Assembly: GCA_008729055.1 (NCBI GenBank)
Contig: SDUX01000004.1
Coordinates: 5,658,559-5,722,558 of the forward strand
Length of the DNA stretch: 64,000 bases
Direction: 5' to 3'
From: Pyropia haitanensis
Lineage: Eukaryota > Rhodophyta > Bangiophyceae > Bangiales > Bangiaceae
Every line of letters starts with the position of its first letter. Within the stretch, counting starts at the first letter, position 1. Shown here piece after piece: positions 29,578 through 40,253 of the stretch. The notes beneath the pieces are model-generated. The model was not told where the DNA came from. It worked only from the letters and a program-made list of their open reading frames with translations, and ran no database searches. The position numbers and the translations under genes are program-made.

Positions 29578-29674
29578 AGGGCGCGGCGCGGGCGCGCACC
29601 AGACGCTCCTCCCTGCTTCTGCCCTGTTACCCCCCTCTTCCTCCCGCCTTCACTCCCCCTTCCCAAAACACCGA

Positions 29675-29980
29675 ATGCGTCTGTGCGGGCCTATCCCCGC
29701 GGCAGTGAGGCTGGGGAGCCACGCCTTTACCTTGTCGTCGTTGCGCTTGCGCCGCCGCACACGCGGGCGTCGGGCCACTGCTGTGGCCGCCCTCTTCATC
29801 CCTGCCGTGCCGCCGGCTCGTCGGTGGTGCCAAAGAGGGGCGCCCGGCTCGCGGGCGCCCGGCTCGCCTGCCGCCCGCAGCGGCATGCGCGGTTTACACG
29901 CGGTCGAAGCGGCCCCGCTGGGCGGTAGGGGGCAACAGTACGCGGCGCCTTCTCCGAGGGTGTGTTGCACCAGTACGTGA
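29675..29980 (+). CDS. Possible small protein, unrecognised
   Basis: The frame encodes 101 residues and starts at the first ATG after the TATA-like box and CT-rich leader. It is rich in Arg and Ala with a hydrophobic patch (ATAVAALFIPAVPPA). Nothing in it matches a known family. The promoter-like arrangement is the main reason for listing it; the frame could be a chance opening. Confidence 0.25.
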   Translation: MRLCGPIPAAVRLGSHAFTLSSLRLRRRTRGRRATAVAALFIPAVPPARRWCQRGAPGSRAPGSPAARSGMRGLHAVEAAPLGGRGQQYAAPSPRVCCTST

Positions 29981-30735
29981 CGCGGCTGCAAAGAAACAAT
30001 GGGCGTTGGGATGCGCCTGGCTCTGTTAGCTGAAGACAACCTCCTCCCGCAGAGCATCTGAGTGGGCACACAGAGCGGCCTCCGCTCTCGTGCGCCGAGC
30101 GGCGCCGCCGCCCCCCCCCCGCGTGCGGGCGATTACACGTGTGCCGGCAGGTTCGCTACCCCTTGCGCGCTTGTCACACCCACCGCAGCGACGACACGTC
30201 GGGCGGCCGCGGGGGGTGCAGAGTCGGGGGCGGTCGGCCGAGGCCTTCACCCAGCCTGCAGTGGGGGGGGGGCACGAGGCCCCGTCGGTCGGGGGTGGTC
30301 GCCCTGGCGGTGGCGCTCGTGCGCCGGTGGCGGCGTGTCCACCGACCGCCACTCGTTAAGGAGGGCAACCACCCATCGCCGCTGCGGCCGTAGTGGGGCG
30401 CGGCCGCCGCGGTGGGTCGGCGACGACTGTGGCCGGGGGGTCTAGCTGCCGCGGAGGTCCTCGCCCACCCAACCTGGCGAGTGCTGATGACTCGTCTTGT
30501 CCTAAAGAATGACGAGTACTTGAACATTGGCAATACAGGGGGATGGCAAACAGACGACCGAGCGTTCCGACCAAGTCAAAGCAAGCAGTCTGGCACTCTC
30601 CCTCCTCTACTCCACTCAGAACCTTATCCACCGTCTCCGCAATAGCCTCCGCATTGTCCTCGGCAGGTGGTCTGCGTGCTGCGCTGCGGTGCTAAGGGCC
30701 TGTGCAGGGGCGCTCCTGATGTTATTGTCCGTTGC
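29981..30735. other. Intergenic, no supported gene
   Basis: GC-rich at first, becoming more balanced from 30.48 kb towards MITE copy 3. No convincing frame. Confidence 0.35.
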
Positions 30736-30738
30736 TCA

Positions 30739-31295
30739 GGGCACGTCCACCAATGTCGGCTATCAGTCTTAAATGAGTGGTTTTAAGACGCCACGTGTAC
30801 ATACGTGGCAGCGTCTGGGTGGTCGGGCTATCGGCGAGCTATCAGGCGAAGCACGTGAAGTGGACTTACGGTGGAGACGGGGGCTACCAACAGGCTACCT
30901 TCCAAACCACGGGTCCGTTCGTCGTCTTCGTTCCAGGCCGTTGGTGTTGACAACTCTCCACTATCACACTGTCGAAATGATGCCCACACGTGGCACGCTC
31001 TCAGCCAATCATCGCCCTGGCAATTGGTAAGGTCTGTTGGCTCCAGGGCTATCGCTCGGCCAAAACACCCTGTTTTGGCCCGGCGATAGCTCTGGAGCTA
31101 ACAGACGTCAGGGTACGGAGAGGAAGTTATGTCGTCACTTATATCAAGTCTATTCGCTGAGGGGGGTTCGTTTTAGGCCGGAATAGCTCGTTGACATTGA
31201 TGAACGACCGCATCAGTGCCACGTTTGGCCCGACGCGCCACGTTTTTCCTACGTGGCACGAATATCGGCGAATATCGACATTGGTGGACGTGCCC
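30739..31295. mobile_element. 557-bp Harbinger-type MITE, copy 3
   Basis: It appears identical to copy 1 by reading, with the same 20-bp terminal repeats and 557-bp length. TCA flanks both sides (30736-30738 and 31296-31298). It carries no transposase. Confidence 0.9.
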
Positions 31296-31298
31296 TCA

Positions 31299-32240
31299 CT
31301 GTCGGGGCAGACTGGTTCCCTGCGATCCCAGACCCATTACGATAGGTCAACTACTTCTTGCCAGAAATGAAATCTTCCACGACGCCAGCCGAGAGAAGCC
31401 GGGTGTACACAAAAATATTCGTCCTCCATCTCGCGACTGCGTGCTGGAAGTGGCCACAACCTGGACTGTTCTTTCCCGGTCTGTCCGTCACACCGGCGCC
31501 GGTTCCCACGATAACACCTTTGCACCTGCATATTTATGAGCTCTGGGAGCCCAAAACGAAAGCCAGCGAGACTGATTCGTCAAGGGGGCTGCTCCATCAC
31601 CCACATCCGCCACCGTGCGGATCGCGAGCGTCGTCGTCGCCGTCCTCGTCGTCGTGTTCTTCTTCCCCCTCCTCCCCGCCGTCGTTGTCACCGTCGTCCG
31701 GACCGTTCTCGTCGTTCTTTCCTCTCCACAACGTTCGCCCCATTCCCTCCCTCCTCGCCCACGCCTTACCCTCCCTCTTCGCCGCCGTCGTACCCCCCCT
31801 CGCTCCGGTCGTCGTCGCCGCTCACCCCTACCCGTCGTCCTGCCCCCCCCTCGCGACGCCGTCGCATTGTCCCTCTTTTCCGCCGTCCCTCACACTCCTC
31901 CCCACCGTCGTCGTCCCCCCCCTCCCCGTCGCTTTCGTCCCCCCGTTGCCGACGCTGTCGTCGTCCCCCGCCTCCCCACCATCGTCGTTCACCCTCCCCC
32001 ACGCCGAAGCTGTTCCTCTCTTTCCGGCAGCGGCCGAGGCGGCCGCCCCGCCGCCGCCGTCACGCCCGCCGCCCCTGTCGCTATCGCCGCCGTCATCGTC
32101 GGCGGCGGCGGCGGCGGCGGCGGCGACGGCGGCGGCGTCGGTGGCGGTGGCGGCGCCGACAGTGCCCGCGGCGCCAGCGGGGATGCGCGCCGCGGTAGTG
32201 CCGCTGGCGATCGAGCCGCCCGCCGGCAGCTCTGCCGGCG
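31299..32240. other. Intergenic with a long CT-rich block
   Basis: From about 31600 to 32040 the plus strand is mostly C and T with CGTCGT repeats. This could be a leader for the coding-like sequence downstream, comparable to the CT-rich leaders at 21.0 and 42.1 kb, but no start codon can be chosen. Confidence 0.35.
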
Positions 32241-32258
32241 CGGGCGCGCCGGGGGGGA

Positions 32259-33794
32259 TTGCCGCCGGTCGGCCCGCTTGCCGCGCGCGTCGCGACCGCC
32301 GCGGCGGCGGCGGTGGTGGCGGCGGCGGGGCCCGCCATCGCGGGACCGCCCTTCCTCCTGGTCGGTGACGCGGCCGCCGCCGCGGCGGCGGCAGGCGGCG
32401 ACGGCGGCGGCGGCTGCGGGGTGGCCGCGGTGGCCGCGTGGACCGGCCTGGACATGACCGTCGGCGGCGCGGCGGCGGTGCAGGCGGCCGTGGCGCCGGC
32501 GGGGTGCACGCTACTCGCGGCGCTCGCGGCGTTGCTGCTACGCGCGGTGACTGATGCGGGGGGGGGGTGCGGTGGGTACTGGCCACCGCCGCGGGCGGCG
32601 GCAGGGGTGGTGTGAGGGGGGGGTGGCGATGAACCCGGCCGCGCCGCTCGCCGCCGCCGCCGCGGCGGTTGACGCCATCACCGCGGCGGTCGGGCTGCCG
32701 CCCGTCGTGCTACCCCTCGTGGCGGTTGCCCACAAGGGCGGAGGCGGTGGCGGCGGAGGCGGTGGTGGCGTCGGCGGTACCTGCGGCAGCAACCCCCGCC
32801 CCGCGCGCACGCGCCGCCGCCGCCCCCAACGAGCGGCCGCAACGGCGCCAGCGGCGGCGGCGGCGACGGCGCCGGCTTCGCGTCTCCCCCCCCCCCTTGG
32901 CCGCCGCCGTCGGGGACCTGCACCTCGTCGGCGCAGCGGCGACCGGCCCCGCCGCCGCCGACGCGGCCGCCGTGCCCGGTACGTTGGCCGGGTGGCCTGC
33001 GGCGGCGGCCGCCGCCGCCTCCGCCGCCGCGGCGGTGCGCCTGCCCGGCGCCGCCGCCGACGCGGCAGCAGGGGTGGTGGCCGCGGCGGGAATGCTCGCC
33101 ACGCCCTCCGCGTCGGCGGCGGGGGGGGAGTCGCCGCACCCGTGGCGGCGCGCTTGACGGCCTCGCCGCCGCGGCGGCGGACACCACGACGCGGGGCGCG
33201 CGGCGGTCGCGGCGGCGGCGGCGGTTGTGGGCGCTGTCGCGCGGCCGGCGGCGGCCGCGGCGGCCGCGGCGGCGGCGCTCGTCGCGGCGGCCGCGTTGCG
33301 GCAGCTGCCGGGTGGGGGAAGCGCTCCCGGCGACGGCCGTCGGCAGCGCCGGGGCAGGCGGCGGCTCGCTCGGCGCCGCCGCGGCGGGCGGCCCGCCCGG
33401 CGACGGCGTCACGCTCGGCCTGCTCCTTGGGCTCCTCTACCACGCGTGTGGTGACACCGGGCGGATGGCCCCCCCCTCGACGAGCGGCGCCCCCCACTCC
33501 GCCGCCGCCGCCGCTGCCGCCGCCGCAGCCGCCGCCGACGCCGCCGCTGACAGCGGCGGCGCCGCCGTCGACAAGGCCGGCCGCCTCCACGCATTGGGCG
33601 CGCTCCTCGCGGCCGCGGCGGGCCCGACGCTGTCCGCGCCGGTGCGGGTCTGGGGGCGACTGCCGCGGGCGGCGGCGGACGATGCGCGCTCCTGGCTGGG
33701 CACGGCGGTGGAGCGAGGTCTGCGGCTGGTGCGGGCCGCGGGGGGCGGGTGTGGGGGGAGGGTGTTGGGGGGGGAGCGGCGAGGTCGTCAATGA
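32259..33794 (+). pseudogene. Coding-like Ala-rich sequence that switches frame at G/C runs
   Basis: Protein-like, leucine-containing segments follow one another on the plus strand but in different frames. They lie at 32259-32570 (GPPFLLVGDA, AVAPAGCTLLAALAALLLRA), about 32628-32760 (DAITAAVGLPPVVLPLVAVA), about 32900-33115 (DLHLVGAAATGPAAADAAAV) and about 33395-33760 (GVTLGLLLGLLYHACGDTGR, GRLHALGALLAAAAGPTLSA, DDARSWLGTAVERGLRL). The switches fall at or near homopolymers: G10 at 32558, C runs near 32888 and G runs near 33120. Either the sequence has indel errors, or there are short introns, or the gene is decayed. No family is recognised. The last segment, with regular helices, is the most convincing. 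Confidence 0.35.
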
Positions 33795-33858
33795 GGTCTT
33801 CACGCGGCTCGCCGCGGCGCCCGTGCAGCGGCGCGGCGGAATTGCGGGGAGGGGATGA

Positions 33859-34317
33859 GGACGGGTGGCATGGGGAGGGGTGCGGGCTCAAAGGGAGGTA
33901 GGTGGCATCGGCGACCCGCGGAGACCGCCTCGATGGTTTTTTTGGGTAGTGGTGCAACAGCGACGTCGGCCTCTTCGTCTCGTGTCTTAGCGCGTCCCCC
34001 AGGTGACGGCGGCGGCACCACCGCCGTGGCGCCGCCCGGACGCCCATCCGCAGGCCACGCGGGCCATCCCACCTACCCCCCCCCCCCGCCCCCAACCGCG
34101 GCCGCCGGTTCACACGGCGCACTCACTCACTCGGCGGGGAGGCCATCCTAGGCGTCGGCCTGGACGTCCGCGACGCGGCCGAAGCGGGCCGAGCCCGCCC
34201 CCCCCCAGCCCCTCGTCCCTGGCGGCGCCGCGGCCAACGCGACGACCGCCGCCGCCGCTGCGGCCGGCGTCGCCACCTCCACCACCTCCCCCCCCGGCCG
34301 GCGCAGGCCGAGTGTCG
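33859..34317. other. Intergenic, no supported gene
   Basis: It lies between two convergent coding-like regions. It has GC-rich noise and C runs near 34078-34089 and 34320. Confidence 0.35.
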
Positions 34318-35044
34318 TCACCCCCCCCCCGCCGCCGCCCACACCCGCTCCCACCCGTCACCCCAGGCGGGGGCGGCGGCGGCGGCGGCGGCGGCCACGC
34401 CACCCCCACCGGCAGCGGCACCCCCCCCCCTGGCACCGCCGGCACGGGCGTGGCCGCCCCCCCACCCCCAGCCCGCCATGGACGCCAACTCGTCCGCGTC
34501 GCCAAACACGACCAACGCCCGCGACGGCCGCCCCCCCAGCCACGCCCACGGCCATGCCGCCCCCGCGGTGACCACCAGCAGCAGCGCCACCCCCCGCGGC
34601 AGCGTCCCGCCCGGCAGCACCCCAGACGGCACGCCCAGCCGGGCGCCCGCCGTCGACCACGCGGTGCGGGCGGCGGTGACGGCGACCGCGTGGCGCACCG
34701 CCGCCGCCGTTAGCGCCGCCACCGTGACCGCCGCGGGGGGGATGCCCGCCAGCACCGCCACGTACTCTGCCTGCGCGTGGCAGCCGCCGGTGACCGCGAC
34801 GGCCTCGACGGCGCGCGTCAGGCCGGGGGGGGGTGGGGGGGCGCGCGCCGCCACCGACGCTGGGGCAGGGGCGCCTGCCGCCGCACCGGCGGCGTCGACG
34901 GTGGCGGCGTTGGTGGCAGAGGCCACGGGACGGCCCATGTCGGCCTCTGCCAGGGGAGGCCCGCTTGCAGCGCCCGCGGCAGCAGCGACGGCAGGCGCCG
35001 CCCCACCAGACGGCCCCGTCGGGTCGTCCTCTGCGGCGGCGGCT

Positions 35045-35078
<34 letters not shown>

Positions 35079-36122
35079 GTGCGGCGACGACGCCCGGGTA
35101 GCGCCCGCCGAGCGCGTCGACCACCGCCGGCGCCACCCCCCACACGCGGTCGAGGGCGACGACCCTCCCCCCCCTGTCACCCCCCCCAGCAGCCGCCCGC
35201 GTGACCGCCGCCGCAAACGGCGTGACGCCAGCCGGCCCCACGACCGGCGTGCCCGGCGGCGGCGCGTCGCCGACGAGCACCACCCGCGCGAGGCGCCCCC
35301 CCCTCGCGGCGGCGGCCACCACCGCCGCCGCCGCCGCCGCCGACAGCGCGTGCACGTCGTCCACAATGACCGCCGCGTGCGCGGCGGCGGCCACGTCCGC
35401 GGCGGCCGCCGCGGCGGTAACCGCCGCCGCGTCGGCCACCCGCAGCACCGCCACGACGGCGGAGAGGGCGTACGCGCGGCCCGCGGCGGGTGGGAGGCGC
35501 GTCAGCGGGCGGGCGGCGGCGAGCGCGGCGGCCGCCGCGGCGGTCGCCGCGCCGCCCGTGGCGGCCGCGTACGCGGCCGCCGCGTCGGTCGACGACGCGA
35601 TGTGGGCGGCGTTGGCGGCGTCGGCGCCCGCCGCGGCGGCGCCCGCCGCGAGCGCCGCGCGCAGCGCGCCGACGCGCGCGGTTGCGGCGGCCAGCAGCGC
35701 GGGGTCACCCGCAACCGCGACCGCCGCGGGCGGCGGCGGCGGGGAAAGGCCGACCAGGGGGGGGGGGGCGCCGCCGCCGCCGCCGCCGCCGCGGACAGCA
35801 GCAGCACGGGCGCGGCGCCCGCGGCGGCAAGCGCGGCGGCCGTCGCGGCGGCGACGGTGGTCTTGCCGCCCCGCGGCGGGCCCGTCACGAGCGTCAGCTT
35901 GCCAATCGCGGACGCCGACACGGCCGCCGCGACCGCCGCGGCCTGGGCGGGCGTCGGCGCCACCACCGTCGCCAACGGGGCGGCGACGGCGGCGGCATCA
36001 GCACTGGCTGCCGTGACGCGGCGGCGTCGCGCCAGCAGCGCCGGCTGCGTGGCCCCCCCGACGCCCGGCGACAGCCCCAGCAGCGCGCCGACCGCCCAGG
36101 CCGCGGCCAGCCGCCGCTGCAT
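34318..36122 (-). pseudogene. Degenerate superfamily 1 helicase (UPF1/SMUBP2-like), frame broken at a G12 run
   Basis: On the minus strand the part from the ATG at 36122 to about 35790 contains a Q-motif-like PTPAQAAAVAAAVS followed by a clear Walker A, LTLVTGPPRGGKTTV (near 35860-35890). The frame then has to change at the G12 homopolymer at 35757-35768. In the new frame, open down to a TGA at 34318, there is a Walker B (AAVIVDDVHALS, near 35350) and a motif III (VVLVGDAPPPGTPVV, near 35260). A C-terminal ALVVFGDADELAS resembles the end of the UPF1-like core. Between them lie Ala tracts. Motif order and spacing fit an SF1 RNA/DNA helicase. The arginine-finger motif VI is not clearly present. 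It could be a pseudogene, or a real gene with an indel error in the homopolymer. The N-terminal part may include further exons. Confidence 0.5.
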
Positions 36123-39100
36123 CCGCCGCTGCCGCCGCAGCGGTGGGGGCAGGCGGCGGTGGGGGGGGGGGGAAGGGGGGGGAGGGCGGCGGCGGCCGTT
36201 CCACGAACGCGCCGGCCGCGGCGGGGACCTCCCCCCCCCCCCGCCCTCCCCCCCCCCTCTCCGCCGCGGTCGCGGCGGCCACACCCGCGCCGCTGTCGCT
36301 GCCGGCCACCGCCACCGCCGCGGGTGGGCGTGCCGCCCATTGTCACCAGCGTCCCCGTCGGGCTGGCCCGCCTCGCCGTGACGTGGCACGCGTGGCGCGC
36401 GCGCGAGGGGGGGGGGGAGTGGGGGGGGGGGGTGGGGGAGGGGGCGGGGGGGGGGCGAAGCTGCCATGGCCGCCGCCACTGCCAGAGACACGCCGGGGCG
36501 CCGCGCTGCCGATGTCGCGGCGACAACGACGCCGGGGCGGCGACGAGGGGCGGCGGCGACGCGGTGGGCGTCGGCGGCGACGGGAAAGGAGGCGGCGACC
36601 AAGCGGGTCGGGGCTGCGAAGACGTGAGAGTGGCAACGACGAGCAGAAGGAAAGCGGCGACGACGGGGGGGGGGGCGGTGACGTCGGCGGCGGGGAAGGC
36701 GGCGATGATGGGGGGGGCGGCGGTCACGACGGTGGGGCGCGGCCGCTACGACCGTGGAGGGTGGCGGCCACGACGGCGGGGGTCGGCGTTCCACCGGGAC
36801 CAGGGTCGATCTCGTTGCGTGCGCGGTCAAAGATATCGAGACTAACGCTCTCGACTCGCAGACAGTGCGGAGCAATTCAGATCTTGATTGTCGGAACATC
36901 AAAGTTCTGCCGAACATTTGACAGAAACGATGAGAAGGACTTGGTCTCCAGGTCATGCCTGGGAAACAGATCTTTGGGAACGGGATTTCCACTGAGGGTA
37001 CTGTTCCTCGGTCGTCGTCGTCCCTATCCAGCATAACAGCCCATGATCCCGCCACGAGCAGGAATATCGACAAGATCAAAGCCTGGTCCGCCGCCGGGGC
37101 ACTGTTCTCTGCCGCTGATTGGTCAATTACTCGAACGCGAGATCGATGGAAACTTTGATGCGCGACGAAGACCCAGCCACCCGGATGTATACTTTTTGGC
37201 GGACGCGCTATACATATGGTTGACGTACGTACTAAAACCAGTACCAGCTGGTTTGAGGCCACCGACAATAATGTGGCAGTATTGGTAGAAATCAGATCAG
37301 ACTCACGGCCTGCAACCGACCGCGGATCCGTGTAGATGGGGCAGCCGACGTCCGTGCACGCCCCAGACACAGCAATCCAAGAGTCCTTCTTCTTCGTCGT
37401 TGTTCTTCTTTTTCTCCGCGCAATCGTCCCTCAGCGCACCGTGCGTGCCCTCATGTAGGGCCGGCACAGGCCCCCTCCCCCCCGCACGTCACGGGCACGC
37501 ACGCGCGCCCACACGGGCACCGGTGCACGCATGGCCCCCCCCCCCCCGCAGGCATGCAGACGCGCCCACACACGTCGGGCCAAGCCCCCCCCCCTCGTGC
37601 ACGCACAAAAAACGCAGGTGCGCACACACGAGCCAGGGCTACGCACGAGCAGCGCCTGCCACACAGGTCGCCGACAGGCCAGCAGGGCGCCGCCAGCACG
37701 CAGGCAACGCATACAATCTCGCCCTCCCCGAAGGCGCCAATCAGCCACCCGTGTGATACGCAATCACAGGTGTCGTGCAATCCAGCGCAATCATTGGCCA
37801 GCACCTGACAATCCATAGCCGCGGCCGCAAGCACGCAGTAGGCACGATGGAATCAGCCACAAATAACGTTTTCTTTCAAACGTCTCAACCAATCCAGGTT
37901 ACCAGGTATAGCAGCTTTCGTTAATAGTTTCGTTGTTTTTTGGAAACTTGCTGCACAACTACAACTCTCCGTATTGAGAGATGCTTGCGTACTGCTCAAC
38001 AGCACCTGTCGATAGGAAGCATTCAACTTACTTGTCACCTCTGACTGCTGCTCTCGCCGCCGCTGCGGGCTACTGGAGCAGCCTCCGCTGGGAGCCGCTC
38101 CCCCCTCACGCCCCGTCGCTGCTGCGGGCCACCCCCCTTACCCGCGTCGACGCTGCGGGCTATCCCGCCCCCCTTCGTCTTCGCTGGGGGCGTTTACTCT
38201 TCTCGCCTTCGCCTACTCTTCTTGACAGCAGAAATGGATTCAGTGGAGGCGGTTTACCCGAAGGCGTATGTGAGAGCGGCCCACTTCGAGCGATGAACAT
38301 GTGCAGGCGAGCTCTTGTTCGTGCTCTGTTTGTCCCACCAACAGGGTGGAACAGCTGTCTGAGAGCGCGATGTCAATCCCTGTCTCTCGCGGTCCCAGAG
38401 CACACCCCATCCCCGCTCTGCCATTTGTGAGAGACTTCCCGACTTGTCTGGTTCACCGGCGGTGCGCGGCCTGGTCCCCGCCCCCCCCCAGACTATCCTC
38501 CATGAAGGCCCGCCCCGCGTTGCGCGGGGCACGGTGGAGACGACTGCATCCGCCTCACCGCCCGAAAAGCGGCGGGCTGGCCGGCTCTGATACCATTGAC
38601 GGCGTGCGGCCGAGTGTCTTTCCCTCAGACTTCACTGTTCTCCCCAGAGGCCGTCCCCGAACTGAGGGGCACTTCAGGGGTGGACGCACCGGCCGCTCGG
38701 GCCGACCGACGGCGGGCTGGTCGCCACTCAGCTCGCCAAAAGCTCACAGACTGGCGCTTCTTCCCCCGACGCCACTCCCCTGATTGTCGGCGCTCCCACG
38801 ACGTAGCGAGGCGGGGGTGCCCCCGCCAGCCTGATCTCTCAGCGGACGTAGGTCCCTGCAGTTGCATAAGAGGTGCGGCTGGCATGGGGGCTCACACGAC
38901 CGTTGTTGCAGTAGCTCGCCCGACCACAGTTGAGTGACGGAGTGTGACCCCGAAAAGGCCAGACGGTGTCTTCACGGTGGCCGCCTCGGTGCGCGCGGGT
39001 GCGCGGGCGCTAGTCGCACCGGCGTAAACGCATTGCTGCCCCACCCTTTCCCCTCTCCCTCCCCTCGCCCCCGCAAATGAGCCTCTGCCCCAGCGGCCGC

Positions 39101-40097
39101 GGACATCCACAAATTGGGGCAGCGGGCGGCTGCACCCACACGGCGGTCACTCGCTTAGCTCTCCGACCCTTTTCAGGCCTTGACCTTATCACCTGCCCAA
39201 GCCTCGGCGTGCGTGTGTGGTGGCGAGTGCAGCCGGGGACTTGCGCGCGGCGGGATGGCCCATCGCGGAAGTCCCCCCGGTGCACCACTGCCGTGCGGGT
39301 GTGGTGGTGTGGTGGTATGCGCTGGACGGCGGGTGTAGAGTTTTGGTATGTCCCCCCCTCCACCACAAGGAGGGTGGCGGCCAGGTCCACACCCGCCGGC
39401 CACGGTGAGACAGCTCACGACGGCAACAGTCGCCATCGGGGGAGGAGGGGGAGGGCAATCCCCTCCGGGACCGCACCGTCGTCGCCGTCGTCTTCCGCGG
39501 TGACGTGAACGCCGCGGCGCCAGCGTGAGAGCCGAGTCGGCATCGACCCCCGCGGGTTACACCCTGTTTACAACTCGGTTGCGCTGCGGCAGAGCTGGGC
39601 GGCCAGGGCCCGACAGAGTGTGCGCGTCATCCGCGCACAATTCGGGGATGGCCCGACTCCATGGTTCCATCCTCCCCGCGCGCCCCCCCCGCTGCTCTTC
39701 GCAACTGCGGAGAGTGGCCTGAAGCTGGTGCACGCACGAGCGGTCGGGCTCGTGCGGGAAGTCGTGTGGTGGGTTTGGCGATGGCGATAGACGCGGGAAG
39801 AGGGGTGGGAACCACGGCCGCGCTCGTCCACAGCGCAGTGGGGTCTAGCACTCCGGTGTCAAATGTCCGCCACCGCCGGAAATGTCGACCAAATTACAGT
39901 AAAGGAGGGCTGCAAGGACGGCTGCAAGAAAGCGCGTTTGACTTTACCGTCGGCTCATCCGTCGGCCGGATCCCGCATACGAGCGCCTTCCAAGATTTAC
40001 CATTGACACTCACCTGACTTGTGCTACCCGCCACACCTCCACTGCCATTGCACACTCCGTCACCTTACCACCCTTTTTTTTCCGTCGCGCAAGAAGC
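36123..40097. other. About 4 kb intergenic, no confident gene
   Basis: It starts GC-extreme, with G runs at 36405-36460. It turns to balanced composition at 36.83-37.4 kb and again at 37.84-38.05 kb, and is GC-rich between. Many short frames; none has a recognisable domain. A pyrimidine-rich stretch lies at 37385-37440. Confidence 0.35.
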
Positions 40098-40253
40098 ATG
40101 TCTTCCGCGAAAGAGACGACCACGACGCTCAATGAGGATGGCCCGACCCGCCGCAAGTGGGGCACTCGGCTGTCCTCGGTGATGCGTGACAAGCTGGCCG
40201 CAGCTCGCGAAGAGCTGGAGACCGAGCCGCGCCGCAAGCGCGCACGTCATTAG
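40098..40253 (+). CDS. Small basic protein of 51 residues
   Basis: The ATG at 40098 follows a leader with a T run. The frame reads MSSAKETTTTLNEDGPTRRK, continues with KWGTRLSSVMRDKLAAAREELE and ends RRKRARH before a TAG. Composition is not GC noise: it has a Ser/Thr/acidic start, an amphipathic helix, and a basic cluster that could act as a nuclear localisation signal or nucleic-acid-binding tail. It could also be the last exon of a longer gene, since no upstream gene is recognised. No family is known to me. Confidence 0.5.
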   Translation: MSSAKETTTTLNEDGPTRRKWGTRLSSVMRDKLAAAREELETEPRRKRARH

